From an uncultured bacterium (GTDB taxonomy: Bacteria; Bacillota; Clostridia; Oscillospirales; Acutalibacteraceae), in contig CAKXIK010000011.1 of NCBI GenBank assembly GCA_934875675.1, positions 50,762-67,092 of the forward strand: DNA of 16,331 nt, read 5' to 3'. Under the pieces are notes generated by a model that ran no database searches, had not been told where the DNA came from, and worked only from the letters and a program-made list of their open reading frames with translations. Below are positions 1-7,383 of the stretch, in pieces; the first letter of the stretch is position 1; each line of letters begins with the position of its first letter. A program made the position numbers and the translations under genes.

Positions 1-1
1 G

Positions 2-610
2 AATTACACCGGAACCTTGGTGAATGCATTGCTTGCACACTGCGGAGCGTCGCTTTCCGGAATTAACGGTGTGATTCGTCCGGGGATTGTCCATCGAATT
101 GATAAGGATACCAGCGGGTTGCTGATTGTTGCAAAAAATGATGCAGCGCACCGCAACCTTGCGGCACAGATTAAGGAGCATTCCTTCACGCGCGAATATC
201 AGGCGGTAGTATACGGCAACCTCAGGCAAGACGAGGGCACGGTGGATGCGCCGATCGGACGCAGTACAAATGACCGCAAGAAGATGGCAGTCACCGAGAA
301 AAACTCGCGCAATGCGTTGACACATTTTCATGTAATTGCACGATATAACGGTTTTACGCATGTTGCACTCCGGCTGGAAACCGGCAGAACTCATCAGATA
401 CGTGTGCATATGGCATGGCTGGGCCATCCGGTAGCGGGAGATCCTGTTTATGGACCAAAAAAGGTCATTACGTCTTTGAATGGTCAATGTTTGCATGCAG
501 GAAAAATCGGGTTTCAGCATCCGCGCACCGGTCAGTGGTTGGACTTTGAAAGCCCGCTGCCGCGCTACTTTACAGATTTTTTGGCTTCGTTGGGGGAGCC
601 TCACGCATAA
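2..610 (+). CDS. RluA/RluD-family 23S rRNA pseudouridine synthase (5' end outside window)
   Basis: The reading frame is open from base 2, so the N-terminus (the S4-like domain in typical family members) lies outside the window and the ATG at 17 is internal. The motif HRIDKDTSGLL near bases 92-124 is the family's catalytic signature, with the catalytic Asp codon at 101-103. Further family blocks follow: LETGRTHQIRVHMAWLGHP and GDPVYG, then a typical C-terminus with LHAGKIGFQHP and FESPLP. Members isomerise specific uridines to pseudouridine in large-subunit rRNA in the cytoplasm. The ending matches family length. The next gene follows 30 bases later on the same strand, so the two may be co-transcribed. 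The family call is secure; the exact rRNA position modified is not. Confidence 0.92.
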   Translation, partial: NYTGTLVNALLAHCGASLSGINGVIRPGIVHRIDKDTSGLLIVAKNDAAHRNLAAQIKEHSFTREYQAVVYGNLRQDEGTVDAPIGRSTNDRKKMAVTEKNSRNALTHFHVIARYNGFTHVALRLETGRTHQIRVHMAWLGHPVAGDPVYGPKKVITSLNGQCLHAGKIGFQHPRTGQWLDFESPLPRYFTDFLASLGEPHA

Positions 611-640
611 TCATACGGTTAGACGGAAAGGATTTTTTTA

Positions 641-1447
641 ATGGCGTTACCTTTTGAGGGGAAACTGCTGGTTTCCGATATCGATGGAACTTTGCTGTAT
701 GGCGGCACCCACATTCCGCCGCGCAATGTGGAAGCAATCCGGCGTTTTCAGCAGGGCGGGGGTCTTTTTGCACTGGCAACGGGACGTGCGTGGCAGTCAA
801 CAGAGCCGTTGCTCAAACTGTTGGAACCGCGTGCGCCGGGCATCTTTGTCAACGGGGCCAGCCTTTATGATGTAAATAGCGGCAGGTTTGTGGATGAAAC
901 TTTTTTAGATCCGTCAGCAGATGAATTTTTGGCGGAGATGTTTGAGCGTTTTCCCACCGCAGCGGCAGAGATTTTCACAAGAAATGAGCTTTGCATCGCA
1001 CGGGAAAATCAATATTCGGCATATCACCGCAAGGTAACAGTAGCTCCGCAGCGCACTGTCACCATGGAGTCACTTCCCGTTGAAAAATATAAAATGCTGT
1101 GGATGGATGATGCAGCAGTGATTGAGAAAATGCGTTTGTGGTACGAAGCAAATGCACCGCAGAATCTTTCGGCATTTCGTTCTTGTGCACAATATTTTGA
1201 AATCATGCCCCGGGGAACCGATAAGGGCAGCGGCCTTTGCAGACTGAGAAAGATGCTTGGAATTCAAGCGGAAAATTCCTGTGCAATCGGCGATTATGAA
1301 AACGACATTGCAATGCTCAGCGCAGCAGGCATCTCTGCAGCACCGGAAAGCGGAGTTCAAGCAGCAAAACAGGCGGCACAGATCGTTGTTGGTGATTGTA
1401 CCAATGGCGCAGTAGCTGATTTTATAGATTTTTTGGAACAAAATTGA
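641..1447 (+). CDS. Cof-type HAD-superfamily sugar-phosphate phosphatase
   Basis: This 268-residue protein carries HAD motif I, SDIDGTLL (nucleophile D13, acid/base D15), and the C-terminal motif GDYENDIAML that binds magnesium. The central cap region and the ending AAPESGVQAAKQAA with a GAVADFI tail are those of the Cof/type IIB cap branch. Members are cytoplasmic magnesium-dependent phosphatases of sugar phosphates, flavin phosphates or similar small molecules; the substrate cannot be read from sequence. The ATG at 641 follows GGAAAGGA with 8 bases between, a good ribosome binding site. The gene ends just before the transketolase pair on the same strand, so a shared transcript is likely. 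A link to sugar-phosphate metabolism is suggested by position only. Confidence 0.9.
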   Translation: MALPFEGKLLVSDIDGTLLYGGTHIPPRNVEAIRRFQQGGGLFALATGRAWQSTEPLLKLLEPRAPGIFVNGASLYDVNSGRFVDETFLDPSADEFLAEMFERFPTAAAEIFTRNELCIARENQYSAYHRKVTVAPQRTVTMESLPVEKYKMLWMDDAAVIEKMRLWYEANAPQNLSAFRSCAQYFEIMPRGTDKGSGLCRLRKMLGIQAENSCAIGDYENDIAMLSAAGISAAPESGVQAAKQAAQIVVGDCTNGAVADFIDFLEQN

Positions 1448-1470
1448 TACAGGAAGGAATGGTCAACAAC

Positions 1471-2319
1471 ATGGAAGCAGCAAAAAAGCAGCAGTTGAAA
1501 ATCAAGGCCTGCAAAATTCGCATGGGCGTTATCGAGGGCACTTATCATGCGCATTCAGGCCATCCCGGAGGATCCCTTTCCATTGCAGACGTACTGGCAT
1601 ATCTGTATGAAGCAGAAATGAATCTTCGCCCGGAGGAACCAAAGTGGGAGGATCGCGACCGCTTTGTTCTTTCCAAGGGACATTGTGCCCCGGCACTTTA
1701 TGCGGCGCTTGCAGAGAGAGGCTATTTTGATAAAAGTGAACTGCAATCCCTCCGCCATACCGGCGCAATGCTGCAGGGTCATCCGGATATGAAAGGAACA
1801 CCCGGTGTAGATATGTCCACCGGCTCGCTTGGGCAGGGCATTTCTGCTGCTGACGGAATGGCTCTTTCTGCTAAAATTAATCAGAAGGATTACCGTGTTT
1901 ATACCGTTTTGGGCGACGGCGAAATCGAAGAAGGCCAGGTTTGGGAAGCGGCGATGTTTGCTGCAGCTAAAAAGTTGGATAACCTTGTTGCTGTGATTGA
2001 TAATAACAATCTGCAGATCGATGGTCCGATTACAGAAGTAAATTCGCCATACCCGATTCCGGAAAAGTTTGCGGCATTTGGTTGGAATGTGATTGAAATT
2101 GACGGACATGATTTTGATCAGATTGAGGCCGCTTTTGATTCTGCAAAGAGTGTAAAAGGAAAACCAACCGCGATTGTGATGAAGACCACCAAGGGAAAAG
2201 GCGTTTCTTACATGGAGAATCAGGTTGGCTGGCATGGCACTGCGCCAAATGAAGAGCAATATCATCAGGCGATGAATGAACTTCAGACTCAACTGGAACA
2301 GCTGCAGAAAGAAGCATAA
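1471..2319 (+). CDS. tktN: Transketolase, N-terminal (TPP-binding) subunit
   Basis: This is the N-terminal half of a split transketolase, about 282 residues. It shows SGHPGGSLS near residue 30, SKGHCAPALY, the STGSLGQG loop and the thiamine-diphosphate/magnesium motif GDGEIEEGQVWEAAMFA followed by DNNNLQIDG. With its partner subunit it transfers two-carbon ketol units between sugar phosphates in the non-oxidative pentose phosphate pathway. The frame opens further upstream, at TTG 1444 and ATG 1459, but the ribosome binding site AGGAAGGA (1451-1458) touches ATG 1459 and lies 12 bases before ATG 1471, so 1471 is preferred. The C-terminal subunit follows after 78 bases. Splitting transketolase into two genes is common in Clostridia and archaea. 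Confidence 0.93.
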   Translation: MEAAKKQQLKIKACKIRMGVIEGTYHAHSGHPGGSLSIADVLAYLYEAEMNLRPEEPKWEDRDRFVLSKGHCAPALYAALAERGYFDKSELQSLRHTGAMLQGHPDMKGTPGVDMSTGSLGQGISAADGMALSAKINQKDYRVYTVLGDGEIEEGQVWEAAMFAAAKKLDNLVAVIDNNNLQIDGPITEVNSPYPIPEKFAAFGWNVIEIDGHDFDQIEAAFDSAKSVKGKPTAIVMKTTKGKGVSYMENQVGWHGTAPNEEQYHQAMNELQTQLEQLQKEA

Positions 2320-2330
2320 TTTGCAGAAGA

Positions 2331-2374
2331 AACCGCAATTTCGACAAGCCGAAACCGTCACAAAATTTGCGGTT
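2331..2374 (+). other. Inverted repeat in the spacer between the transketolase subunit genes
   Basis: AACCGCAA at 2331-2338 is repeated as its exact complement, TTGCGGTT, at 2367-2374, with 28 bases between. No T-run follows, so it is not a terminator. In RNA it could form a stem just before the weak, distant ribosome binding site (GGGAAGG, 12 bases from ATG 2398) of the second subunit. It might tune mRNA stability or the subunit ratio; that role is a guess. Confidence 0.35.
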
Positions 2375-2397
2375 CGGCGGGAAGGTGTGTTTATAAA

Positions 2398-3342
2398 ATG
2401 AGCGAAAAGATTAAGAAGGCAACGCGCGAAGCCTATGGCGATGCGCTGAATGAAATTTACTCCGATTTTCCGAACATGCTGGTGCTGGATGCTGACCTTG
2501 CCGCGGCAACCAAAACGGGCGTATTCAAAAAGGCACATCCCGATCGTTTTATTGATTGTGGAATTGCAGAGAGCAACATGATCGGCATTGCCTCCGGTCT
2601 TGCGGCTGCGGGCAATCTGGTGTTTGCCAGCAGCTTTGCCATGTTCGCGGCCGGACGTGCTTTTGAGCAGGTCCGCAATTCTGTGGGGTATCCTCATCTG
2701 AATGTGAAAATCGGTGCAACGCATGCCGGTGTTTCTGTCGGTGAGGATGGTGCAACGCATCAGTGTTGCGATATCGCCCTGATGCGTTCCATTCCCGGCA
2801 TGGTGATTTTAAATCCGGCGGACTATATGGAGGCCAAAAAGGCCGTGCGTGCGGCAGCAGAGCATGTGGGGCCTGTTTATCTGCGCTTTGGCCGCCTTGC
2901 GGTGGATGGCATCTTTGACGAAGATTATGAGTTTACCATCGGCAAGGGTGTTATGCTGGCTGCAGGCACCGATGTAACATTGATTGCAACGGGACTGATG
3001 GTTGGCGAAGCGCTCAAGGCGCAGGAACTGCTGCAGCAGGATGGAATTTCCGCTCGGGTAATCAACATGGCAACCATCAAGCCGCTCGACGAGGAAATTG
3101 TGCGCAAAGCGGCTGCAGAGACAGGAGCAATCGTTACCGCAGAGGAACACAATATTATCGGCGGTCTTGGCAGCGCAGTGGCGGAAGCTGTGTGCCAAAG
3201 CGTTCCGGTTCCGGTGGTGCGTGTGGGCGTTAATGATACATTCGGCAAATCGGGCCCGGCAAAAGAGCTGCTGGTGCATTTTGGACTTACTGCAGAGCAT
3301 ATTGCACAGGCAGCCAAACAGGCAATTGCGATGAAAAAGTAA
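2398..3342 (+). CDS. tktC: Transketolase, C-terminal (pyrimidine-binding) subunit
   Basis: This is the C-terminal half of the split transketolase, 314 residues, the usual length. It contains the Pyr domain with the TPP-activating glutamate in CGIAESNMIGIASGLA (E58), the ATHAGVSVGEDGATHQ loop and the IPGMVILNPAD segment. The C-terminal transketolase domain follows, with TLIATGLMVGEAL, RVINMATIKPLD and TAEEHNIIGGLGSAV. It pairs with the gene upstream to make the active site at the subunit interface. It starts at ATG 2398 behind GGGAAGG at a long spacing of 12 bases, so its translation may be weaker than that of its partner. A strong terminator lies 40 bases downstream, closing the transcript. 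Confidence 0.94.
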   Translation: MSEKIKKATREAYGDALNEIYSDFPNMLVLDADLAAATKTGVFKKAHPDRFIDCGIAESNMIGIASGLAAAGNLVFASSFAMFAAGRAFEQVRNSVGYPHLNVKIGATHAGVSVGEDGATHQCCDIALMRSIPGMVILNPADYMEAKKAVRAAAEHVGPVYLRFGRLAVDGIFDEDYEFTIGKGVMLAAGTDVTLIATGLMVGEALKAQELLQQDGISARVINMATIKPLDEEIVRKAAAETGAIVTAEEHNIIGGLGSAVAEAVCQSVPVPVVRVGVNDTFGKSGPAKELLVHFGLTAEHIAQAAKQAIAMKK

Positions 3343-3381
3343 TTCCCGGAATTTATGTAATCTGAAAAAATCCGATAACAG

Positions 3382-3420
3382 AAACGGTATGTCCCACAGA
3401 AAGGGACATACCGTTTTTGG
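3382..3420 (+). terminator. Rho-independent terminator of the transketolase operon
   Basis: AAACGGTATGTCCC (3382-3395) is the perfect complement of 3403-3416, giving a 14-bp stem with a 7-base loop. The stem's closing Ts run into TTTTT and TGGGTTTATTT. It sits 40 bases after the stop of the transketolase C-terminal gene. Confidence 0.9.
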
Positions 3421-3509
3421 GTTTATTTACAGCGAAACGATTTCGAATTGATGCACTTCATATCGGAACTGTTTCCTTGTTGTATCTATCATTTCAAAAA
3501 ACATTAGTA

Positions 3510-3550
3510 TTAGGTGAGTGTTCATAAAGATACTTTATGAACCGACCTAA
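3510..3550. repeat. Long imperfect dyad, candidate attachment/recombinase site
   Basis: TTCATAAAG (3521-3529), a 3-base spacer and its exact complement (3533-3541) form the core. Outside it, TTAGGT at 3510-3515 is mirrored by ACCTAA at 3545-3550, so symmetry continues for about 41 bases with spacer differences. The centre holds a GA dinucleotide (3529-3530). No T-run follows on either strand. It lies between the host terminator and the 3' end of the serine recombinase gene, where an att site of such an element is expected. It could instead be a regulator site. Confidence 0.4.
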
Positions 3551-3564
3551 AATGCGGGGTATGA

Positions 3565-3592
3565 GGCGGACAGTTTCGGCTGTCCGCCTTTT
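3565..3592 (+). terminator. Terminator-like hairpin facing the recombinase 3' end
   Basis: GGCGGACAG (3565-3573) and CTGTCCGCC (3580-3588) form a perfect 9-bp stem with loop TTTCGG, followed by TTTTGCTTT on the + strand. On the + strand it would stop transcripts entering from the transketolase side. On the - strand it follows the recombinase stop by only a few bases but lacks a T-run there. Confidence 0.65.
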
Positions 3593-3599
3593 GCTTTGC

Positions 3600-5303
3600 C
3601 TAAATTGCTTGGAGCAGCGCATCGTCCCAGTCTATTTCTTCCACTTGATTATAGATTTCATCCAGTGACATGATATCAAACTCTGCTTTTACATCGTTAA
3701 GCATTCCGATGTCACGGTAGTGAATCCAGATGTCCTGTGGTGCTGTACGGGAATACTTTTTGGCCTTTTCTCCAACCACAATCTTTTCAACAAACAGATG
3801 GAGTATCTCTGGAGTTAGCTCTGTGAGGTCTGTATATTTTTTTGCCTTCTCGATGAATCTGTCCACATTGGTTAGCGAGCTCTTTAGTTTTTCCATTCTT
3901 TCTTCAGCTTTGGGAATGGATATATGCAAATCTTTTTGTTCTGCAATGTACTGCTCAGAAAGCGTTCTGTAATGCTCATCGGGGATGCGACTCAGCACAT
4001 TGTCCTCATACAGCCTTTTGAAAAGTGCGGTTAATTCTGCATCTCGCTTGTTCATGGTATCCAGCTCTTTTTGCAATCGAGTAATTTCTTTTCTTGTTTC
4101 TGCAGTGTTTTTCTCATTAATAAACTGTGCGAACAAGGCTTCGTCCTGTCTTGCAAAATGTGTCACTCGTTTAATGTCATCCAAGATTACTGCTGTAAGC
4201 TGAGATTCTCGTAGGTAATGAGAAGAACATTCTTCCTTACCAAAGCGTTTGTAGGTGGAACAGGCGAAGTTATTTTTACTGGCATCCATGGTGTGAGCAC
4301 GATGTAAAATCAGTGGTTTACCACAATCAGCACAGAAAATTAAGCCAGCATAGTGATTGGGCTCTTCCATATTTTTTCGAGAACGCTTTTTGCCTTGTCG
4401 CATCTCATGAGCAATATCCCAAATCTCTTGACCAATAATAGCCTCATGGGTATTCTCAAAGCGTAGCCATTCATTCTCGGGACGGATAACCTTTTTCTTG
4501 TTTTTGTAGGATACTGTGGTGCTTTTTAAATTTACAGTATGCCCAAGGCACACTTCATTATCAAGAATTTTTACTATGGTTGTCGAACTCCAGTTAAAAG
4601 GCTTGGTGGTATCAAGACTTGTTAACGCAACACCGGTTTGGTTGAAATAATGATTTGTTGGGTTGACGATTTGCTCTTTGGTGAGCTGTTTTGCAATTTG
4701 TTTGGGACCCCTACCCTCAGAGCATAGCTTGAAAATATATTTTACAACATCGGAAACCTCGGGGTCGACTACAATTTTCTTTGGATTTTCTTCATCTTTT
4801 TTGTAGCCATAGGGTGGTCTTGTGCTAACTCTTTCGCCACGTTCGGCAATAGCACGTCTGACTGTTCTTTGCTTTTTGCTGCATTCCTTGGCATAGTAAT
4901 CATCAAATAACGCTTTGAATGGTACAAAATCATCAATCCCATAAAGGCTGTCTACATTATCGGATATTGATATGAACCTCACATTATGGTTTGGAAATGT
5001 GTGTTCCAACAAATTTCCGGTTTGCAGATAATCTCTGCCAAGTCTGCTCATATCTTTCACAATTATCGTTGCGACTTGGTCTTGCTCCATCAAGGCTACG
5101 ATTTCATTCCACGCAGGACGGTTGTAGCTTGTTCCGCTATACCCATCGTCAAATAGGAACTTTGTATTTTCAAAAGCTTTATCCTGAGCAAATTTTTCTA
5201 AGATGATTCTTTGATTGCTAATGCTGTTACTCTCACCATTTTTGTCATCCTCTTGGCTTAACCTGCCGTAAAGTATTGTATATTTTTCGTTGTTTGCCTT
5301 CAT
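3600..5303 (-). CDS. Large serine recombinase (TndX/TnpX-like integrase-excisionase)
   Basis: This 567-residue protein has the three parts of a large serine recombinase. The N-terminal resolvase domain has YGRLS with nucleophile S16 and the arginine block MSRLGRDYL near residues 85-93. The recombinase domain follows (PPYGYKKD to about residue 250). Next is a zinc ribbon with C324-x2-C327 and C348-x10-C359, then coiled-coil stretches at about 395-430 and 460-490. It would cut and rejoin DNA at the element's att sites for integration and excision. The ATG at 5303 is chosen because AAGGAGG precedes it by 7 bases; an upstream in-frame ATG at 5330 has no such site. No internal stop or missing key residue is seen, so it may still be active. 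It is the last gene of the leftward mobilization cluster. Confidence 0.93.
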   Translation of the reverse strand: MKANNEKYTILYGRLSQEDDKNGESNSISNQRIILEKFAQDKAFENTKFLFDDGYSGTSYNRPAWNEIVALMEQDQVATIIVKDMSRLGRDYLQTGNLLEHTFPNHNVRFISISDNVDSLYGIDDFVPFKALFDDYYAKECSKKQRTVRRAIAERGERVSTRPPYGYKKDEENPKKIVVDPEVSDVVKYIFKLCSEGRGPKQIAKQLTKEQIVNPTNHYFNQTGVALTSLDTTKPFNWSSTTIVKILDNEVCLGHTVNLKSTTVSYKNKKKVIRPENEWLRFENTHEAIIGQEIWDIAHEMRQGKKRSRKNMEEPNHYAGLIFCADCGKPLILHRAHTMDASKNNFACSTYKRFGKEECSSHYLRESQLTAVILDDIKRVTHFARQDEALFAQFINEKNTAETRKEITRLQKELDTMNKRDAELTALFKRLYEDNVLSRIPDEHYRTLSEQYIAEQKDLHISIPKAEERMEKLKSSLTNVDRFIEKAKKYTDLTELTPEILHLFVEKIVVGEKAKKYSRTAPQDIWIHYRDIGMLNDVKAEFDIMSLDEIYNQVEEIDWDDALLQAI

Positions 5304-5336
5304 TAAAATCCTCCTTTTCGTGTGAGGCAAACTGAA

Positions 5337-5360
5337 TACGGTAACACAAAGGATACCGTA
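5337..5360. promoter_or_regulatory. Dyad upstream of the recombinase gene, possible operator
   Basis: TACGGTA (5337-5343) and its exact complement TACCGTA (5354-5360) are separated by 10 bases, in the 81-base gap between the recombinase start and the small gene upstream. It is placed where a regulator of the recombinase could bind or where an mRNA stem could form. No clear -35/-10 pair was recognised beside it. Confidence 0.35.
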
Positions 5361-5384
5361 ACAGTTGCCACAAGTCTATTAAAA

Positions 5385-5678
5385 TTACTGATTTTTAAGA
5401 GATTTTTCACAGTCATTACCAATAACGGTCAATATCTTTTTCGTAGGTGTGGAGGTACTGTTGATTGGAAAGACTGAATGAACACGGAACATTTTCCCAT
5501 CAACCTCCATATCTCGCTCGATGGTGTGGGAGGTTTCATCGGTGTAAACAAAGCTATCCCAAAAGGTGCGGTGGGAAGTGCCTTGGCTGTCCCTTTGCCA
5601 AATAATATCGGCGGTTTCGTAAGCCCCAAGTATTTTGGTTCTTAAATAATGCTGTGCAATTTCCTTTTCATTTCTCAT
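5385..5678 (-). CDS. Small TnpW-like element protein of unknown function
   Basis: A 97-residue protein starts at ATG 5678, with AAAGGAG 9 bases upstream; that ribosome site overlaps the stop region of the relaxase gene 14 bases away, so the two are translated in tandem. I do not recognise the N-terminal half. The C-terminal half (VDGKMFRVHSVFP followed by a T-x2-K-x2-LTVIGND pattern) resembles the short TnpW proteins encoded next to relaxase and recombinase genes in Tn4451-like elements, where a similar IGxTxYxVxSxF strand pattern occurs. That match is from memory and weak. No signal peptide or membrane segment is seen. Its position between relaxase and recombinase suggests an accessory role in transposition or mobilization. 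Confidence 0.6.
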   Translation of the reverse strand: MRNEKEIAQHYLRTKILGAYETADIIWQRDSQGTSHRTFWDSFVYTDETSHTIERDMEVDGKMFRVHSVFPINSTSTPTKKILTVIGNDCEKSLKNQ

Positions 5679-5692
5679 AATATCAATCTCCT

Positions 5693-7069
5693 TTAATGCA
5701 TCGTTATTTCAAAATCATAGCCACTGTGGTCATCTTCCTTTTGACCAATAGCCTTTTTGCGTTCATGCACTACCCTTTTAGTAGTGCAGTCCTTTATGGG
5801 AGCAGGGTCGCTAAGCTGCTCCACAGATTTGCCGAGGCGAACAATATCAGAAGCAATGCCGTCAGCCCCCACAGCAGACAGGTCAGCTCCACTGTCCATT
5901 CCAGCCGCGGCAGTCTGAGTTTCGGCAGAGAAAAACGCTTCTCTTTCTTTTTCCCAGCCTGTGATAAGGTCTGCTGGATTTGGGACAGGCTCTTGCTGAT
6001 TTGCTCCATCTGTGACTGCGTGGGCAGGCTGTTCACCAGACTTTTGATGCTGTGAAGCTGCTGTTGCAGGATTTTCTGCTGTTTCTCCAAATCCTCGATC
6101 CCATCCCAGATCAGCCCCTGATTGTAGAGCAGGTCGTCCAGCTTTTTCTGTGTCAGAGGGCAGGGTTCTATCGTTTGTGGCGGTTGCGTGGGCATCGGCT
6201 CGATTGGCGGTGAACCTGCGTTCCGCTGTTTGAGTTCTTCTAAGCTTAAATTCACGCTCCATCATCTCCTTTAAATATCTGTTGTCGTGGAGCTTAATAT
6301 CTCGGCAGGACATGGTGTTGGGGCAGGTGTAGGTGATGTATTTTCGGCTGTCCTCCCACCGAACGGCATAGCCTTGTTGCTCCATATTTTTAATAAAATC
6401 ATGCTTTGTACCACTAGTTTTCATCGCTACATCAATGGCATTCATCAAAGAAAACTTCCAGCTTTGTCCCTTAGCGGCGGCACGATATTCCCGAGAAGCA
6501 AGACTTTTGGACTTGCCGCCTGTGTACGGTTTGAGGGTGGTCAGCCCATATTGCCTGCAAATTTGGTCGGAGTAGGCACGAAGCTTTTGCAAGGTCTTGG
6601 GGCCTTCGTGTAATTTCTTCCCTGTTTTAAAGCTGACCGAGTTGATAATGAAATGAGAATGCAGATGCTCGTTGTCCACATGGGTGGCGATGACCACTTC
6701 AAAATCGGGGTAATTATCCTCGGCAAATTTTACGGCAATTTCGTGTGCGGTCTTGGGAGAGATGGTTTCGCCATCCTTAAAGGCTTGGTCGTAATGATAG
6801 AACATGGTCTTATCCGCTTTTTTACATCTATTTTTCGTTGCCATAAACTCATGAAACGCCATTTCAGGGCAGCAGTCCTTGCCTGAGATTAAGCGGATGT
6901 TGCCTGCCTTATCTGCATCCTGCGAGTAGGTTTGAAAGTTGATGGTGTGGTAGCAGTCCAATTTTTCAGGCTCGATGCACACCTTGAAATCCTGTAAAAT
7001 ATACTCAATTTCATTTCGCATAGAGAAGGCATTTTGCTTTTTGCAGGGGATAAAATTAACGGTTGCCAT
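5693..7069 (-). CDS. MobP-type relaxase / mobilization nuclease
   Basis: This 458-residue protein has the relaxase domain of the MobA/VirD2 family. The metal-binding three-histidine motif THVDNEHLHSHFIIN is at about residues 129-143 (H130, H135, H137, H139), preceded by FYHYDQAFKDGE near 90-101. The relaxase nicks oriT, stays joined to the 5' end and pilots the strand to the recipient. The start at ATG 7069 is supported by GAGGTG 8 bases upstream; its A is also the last base of the mobC stop (TAATG), giving translational coupling. The C-terminal third (about residues 290-440) is low-complexity, rich in Ala, Thr, Gln and Pro, and is unlike a folded domain. That stretch is overlapped by a second gene in another frame, which probably explains its composition. 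Confidence 0.92.
   Translation of the reverse strand: MATVNFIPCKKQNAFSMRNEIEYILQDFKVCIEPEKLDCYHTINFQTYSQDADKAGNIRLISGKDCCPEMAFHEFMATKNRCKKADKTMFYHYDQAFKDGETISPKTAHEIAVKFAEDNYPDFEVVIATHVDNEHLHSHFIINSVSFKTGKKLHEGPKTLQKLRAYSDQICRQYGLTTLKPYTGGKSKSLASREYRAAAKGQSWKFSLMNAIDVAMKTSGTKHDFIKNMEQQGYAVRWEDSRKYITYTCPNTMSCRDIKLHDNRYLKEMMEREFKLRRTQTAERRFTANRADAHATATNDRTLPSDTEKAGRPALQSGADLGWDRGFGETAENPATAASQHQKSGEQPAHAVTDGANQQEPVPNPADLITGWEKEREAFFSAETQTAAAGMDSGADLSAVGADGIASDIVRLGKSVEQLSDPAPIKDCTTKRVVHERKKAIGQKEDDHSGYDFEITMH
5794..6255 (-). CDS. Coiled-coil membrane protein embedded out of frame in the relaxase gene (MobB-like position)
   Basis: A 153-residue reading frame lies wholly inside the relaxase gene, shifted by one base. 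It begins with GTG 6255, and AGGAG sits 10 bases upstream within relaxase codons; a stop just before (6264-6262) rules out a longer form. The protein looks designed rather than accidental: a charged and Pro-rich N-terminus, a heptad-like coiled coil at about residues 50-100 (DGIEDLEKQQKILQQQL), a basic stretch KKKEKR and one strongly hydrophobic helix at about 120-145. ColE1-type plasmids likewise nest mobB inside mobA, and MobB there is a membrane-linked helper of mobilization. A similar role is inferred here from position and topology, not from recognised homology. Confidence 0.7.
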   Translation of the reverse strand: MNLSLEELKQRNAGSPPIEPMPTQPPQTIEPCPLTQKKLDDLLYNQGLIWDGIEDLEKQQKILQQQLHSIKSLVNSLPTQSQMEQISKSLSQIQQTLSQAGKKKEKRFSLPKLRLPRLEWTVELTCLLWGLTALLLILFASANLWSSLATLLP

Positions 7070-7374
7070 TACTTTGTCACCTCGCATAGGGCAGACAACT
7101 TTTCGTAAATGCTGCTGAGTTGTGCCTTGGTATCGGTAAGATAAACAGTATCCACCTTGCCCATATTGGCAAGAGTGGTGAGCTGGTTGAGGTTTCTGCC
7201 GATGGATTTGAGCTCGCTGATAAGCTCCTGTACGCCGTCCACTACGACGATTTCTTTATCGGTGATGGCTCGTTCTAAAAATTCGGTCATGGTGACTTTA
7301 CCACGCTTAGATTTTTGTTTTAGGGTTTTGTATCCGCTTTCGCTGATGCGAAAAGCAAAAGGCTTTTTCTTCAT
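7069..7374 (-). CDS. mobC: MobC-family relaxosome protein
   Basis: A 101-residue protein with a basic N-terminus (MKKKPFAFRISESGY) that fits a ribbon-helix-helix DNA-binding fold, followed by the MobC signature GRNLNQLTTLAN at residues 59-70. MobC binds at oriT and helps the relaxase open and nick DNA. ATG 7374 is chosen because GGAG lies 8 bases upstream; ATG 7380, two codons earlier, is only 2 bases from it. The frame stays open far upstream, but that extension runs through hairpin-rich DNA and gives a low-complexity, unfamiliar peptide. The stop overlaps the relaxase start by one base. The cluster order, mobC then relaxase, is the usual one for this kind of element. Confidence 0.88.
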   Translation of the reverse strand: MKKKPFAFRISESGYKTLKQKSKRGKVTMTEFLERAITDKEIVVVDGVQELISELKSIGRNLNQLTTLANMGKVDTVYLTDTKAQLSSIYEKLSALCEVTK

Positions 7375-7383
7375 AGGCATTTC

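Noticed and set aside
1555..2760. A 401-codon open frame on the - strand across both transketolase genes
   Set aside because: It is antisense to two secure genes, crosses their spacer, has no ribosome site and shows no recognisable protein pattern; it reflects codon bias of the real genes.
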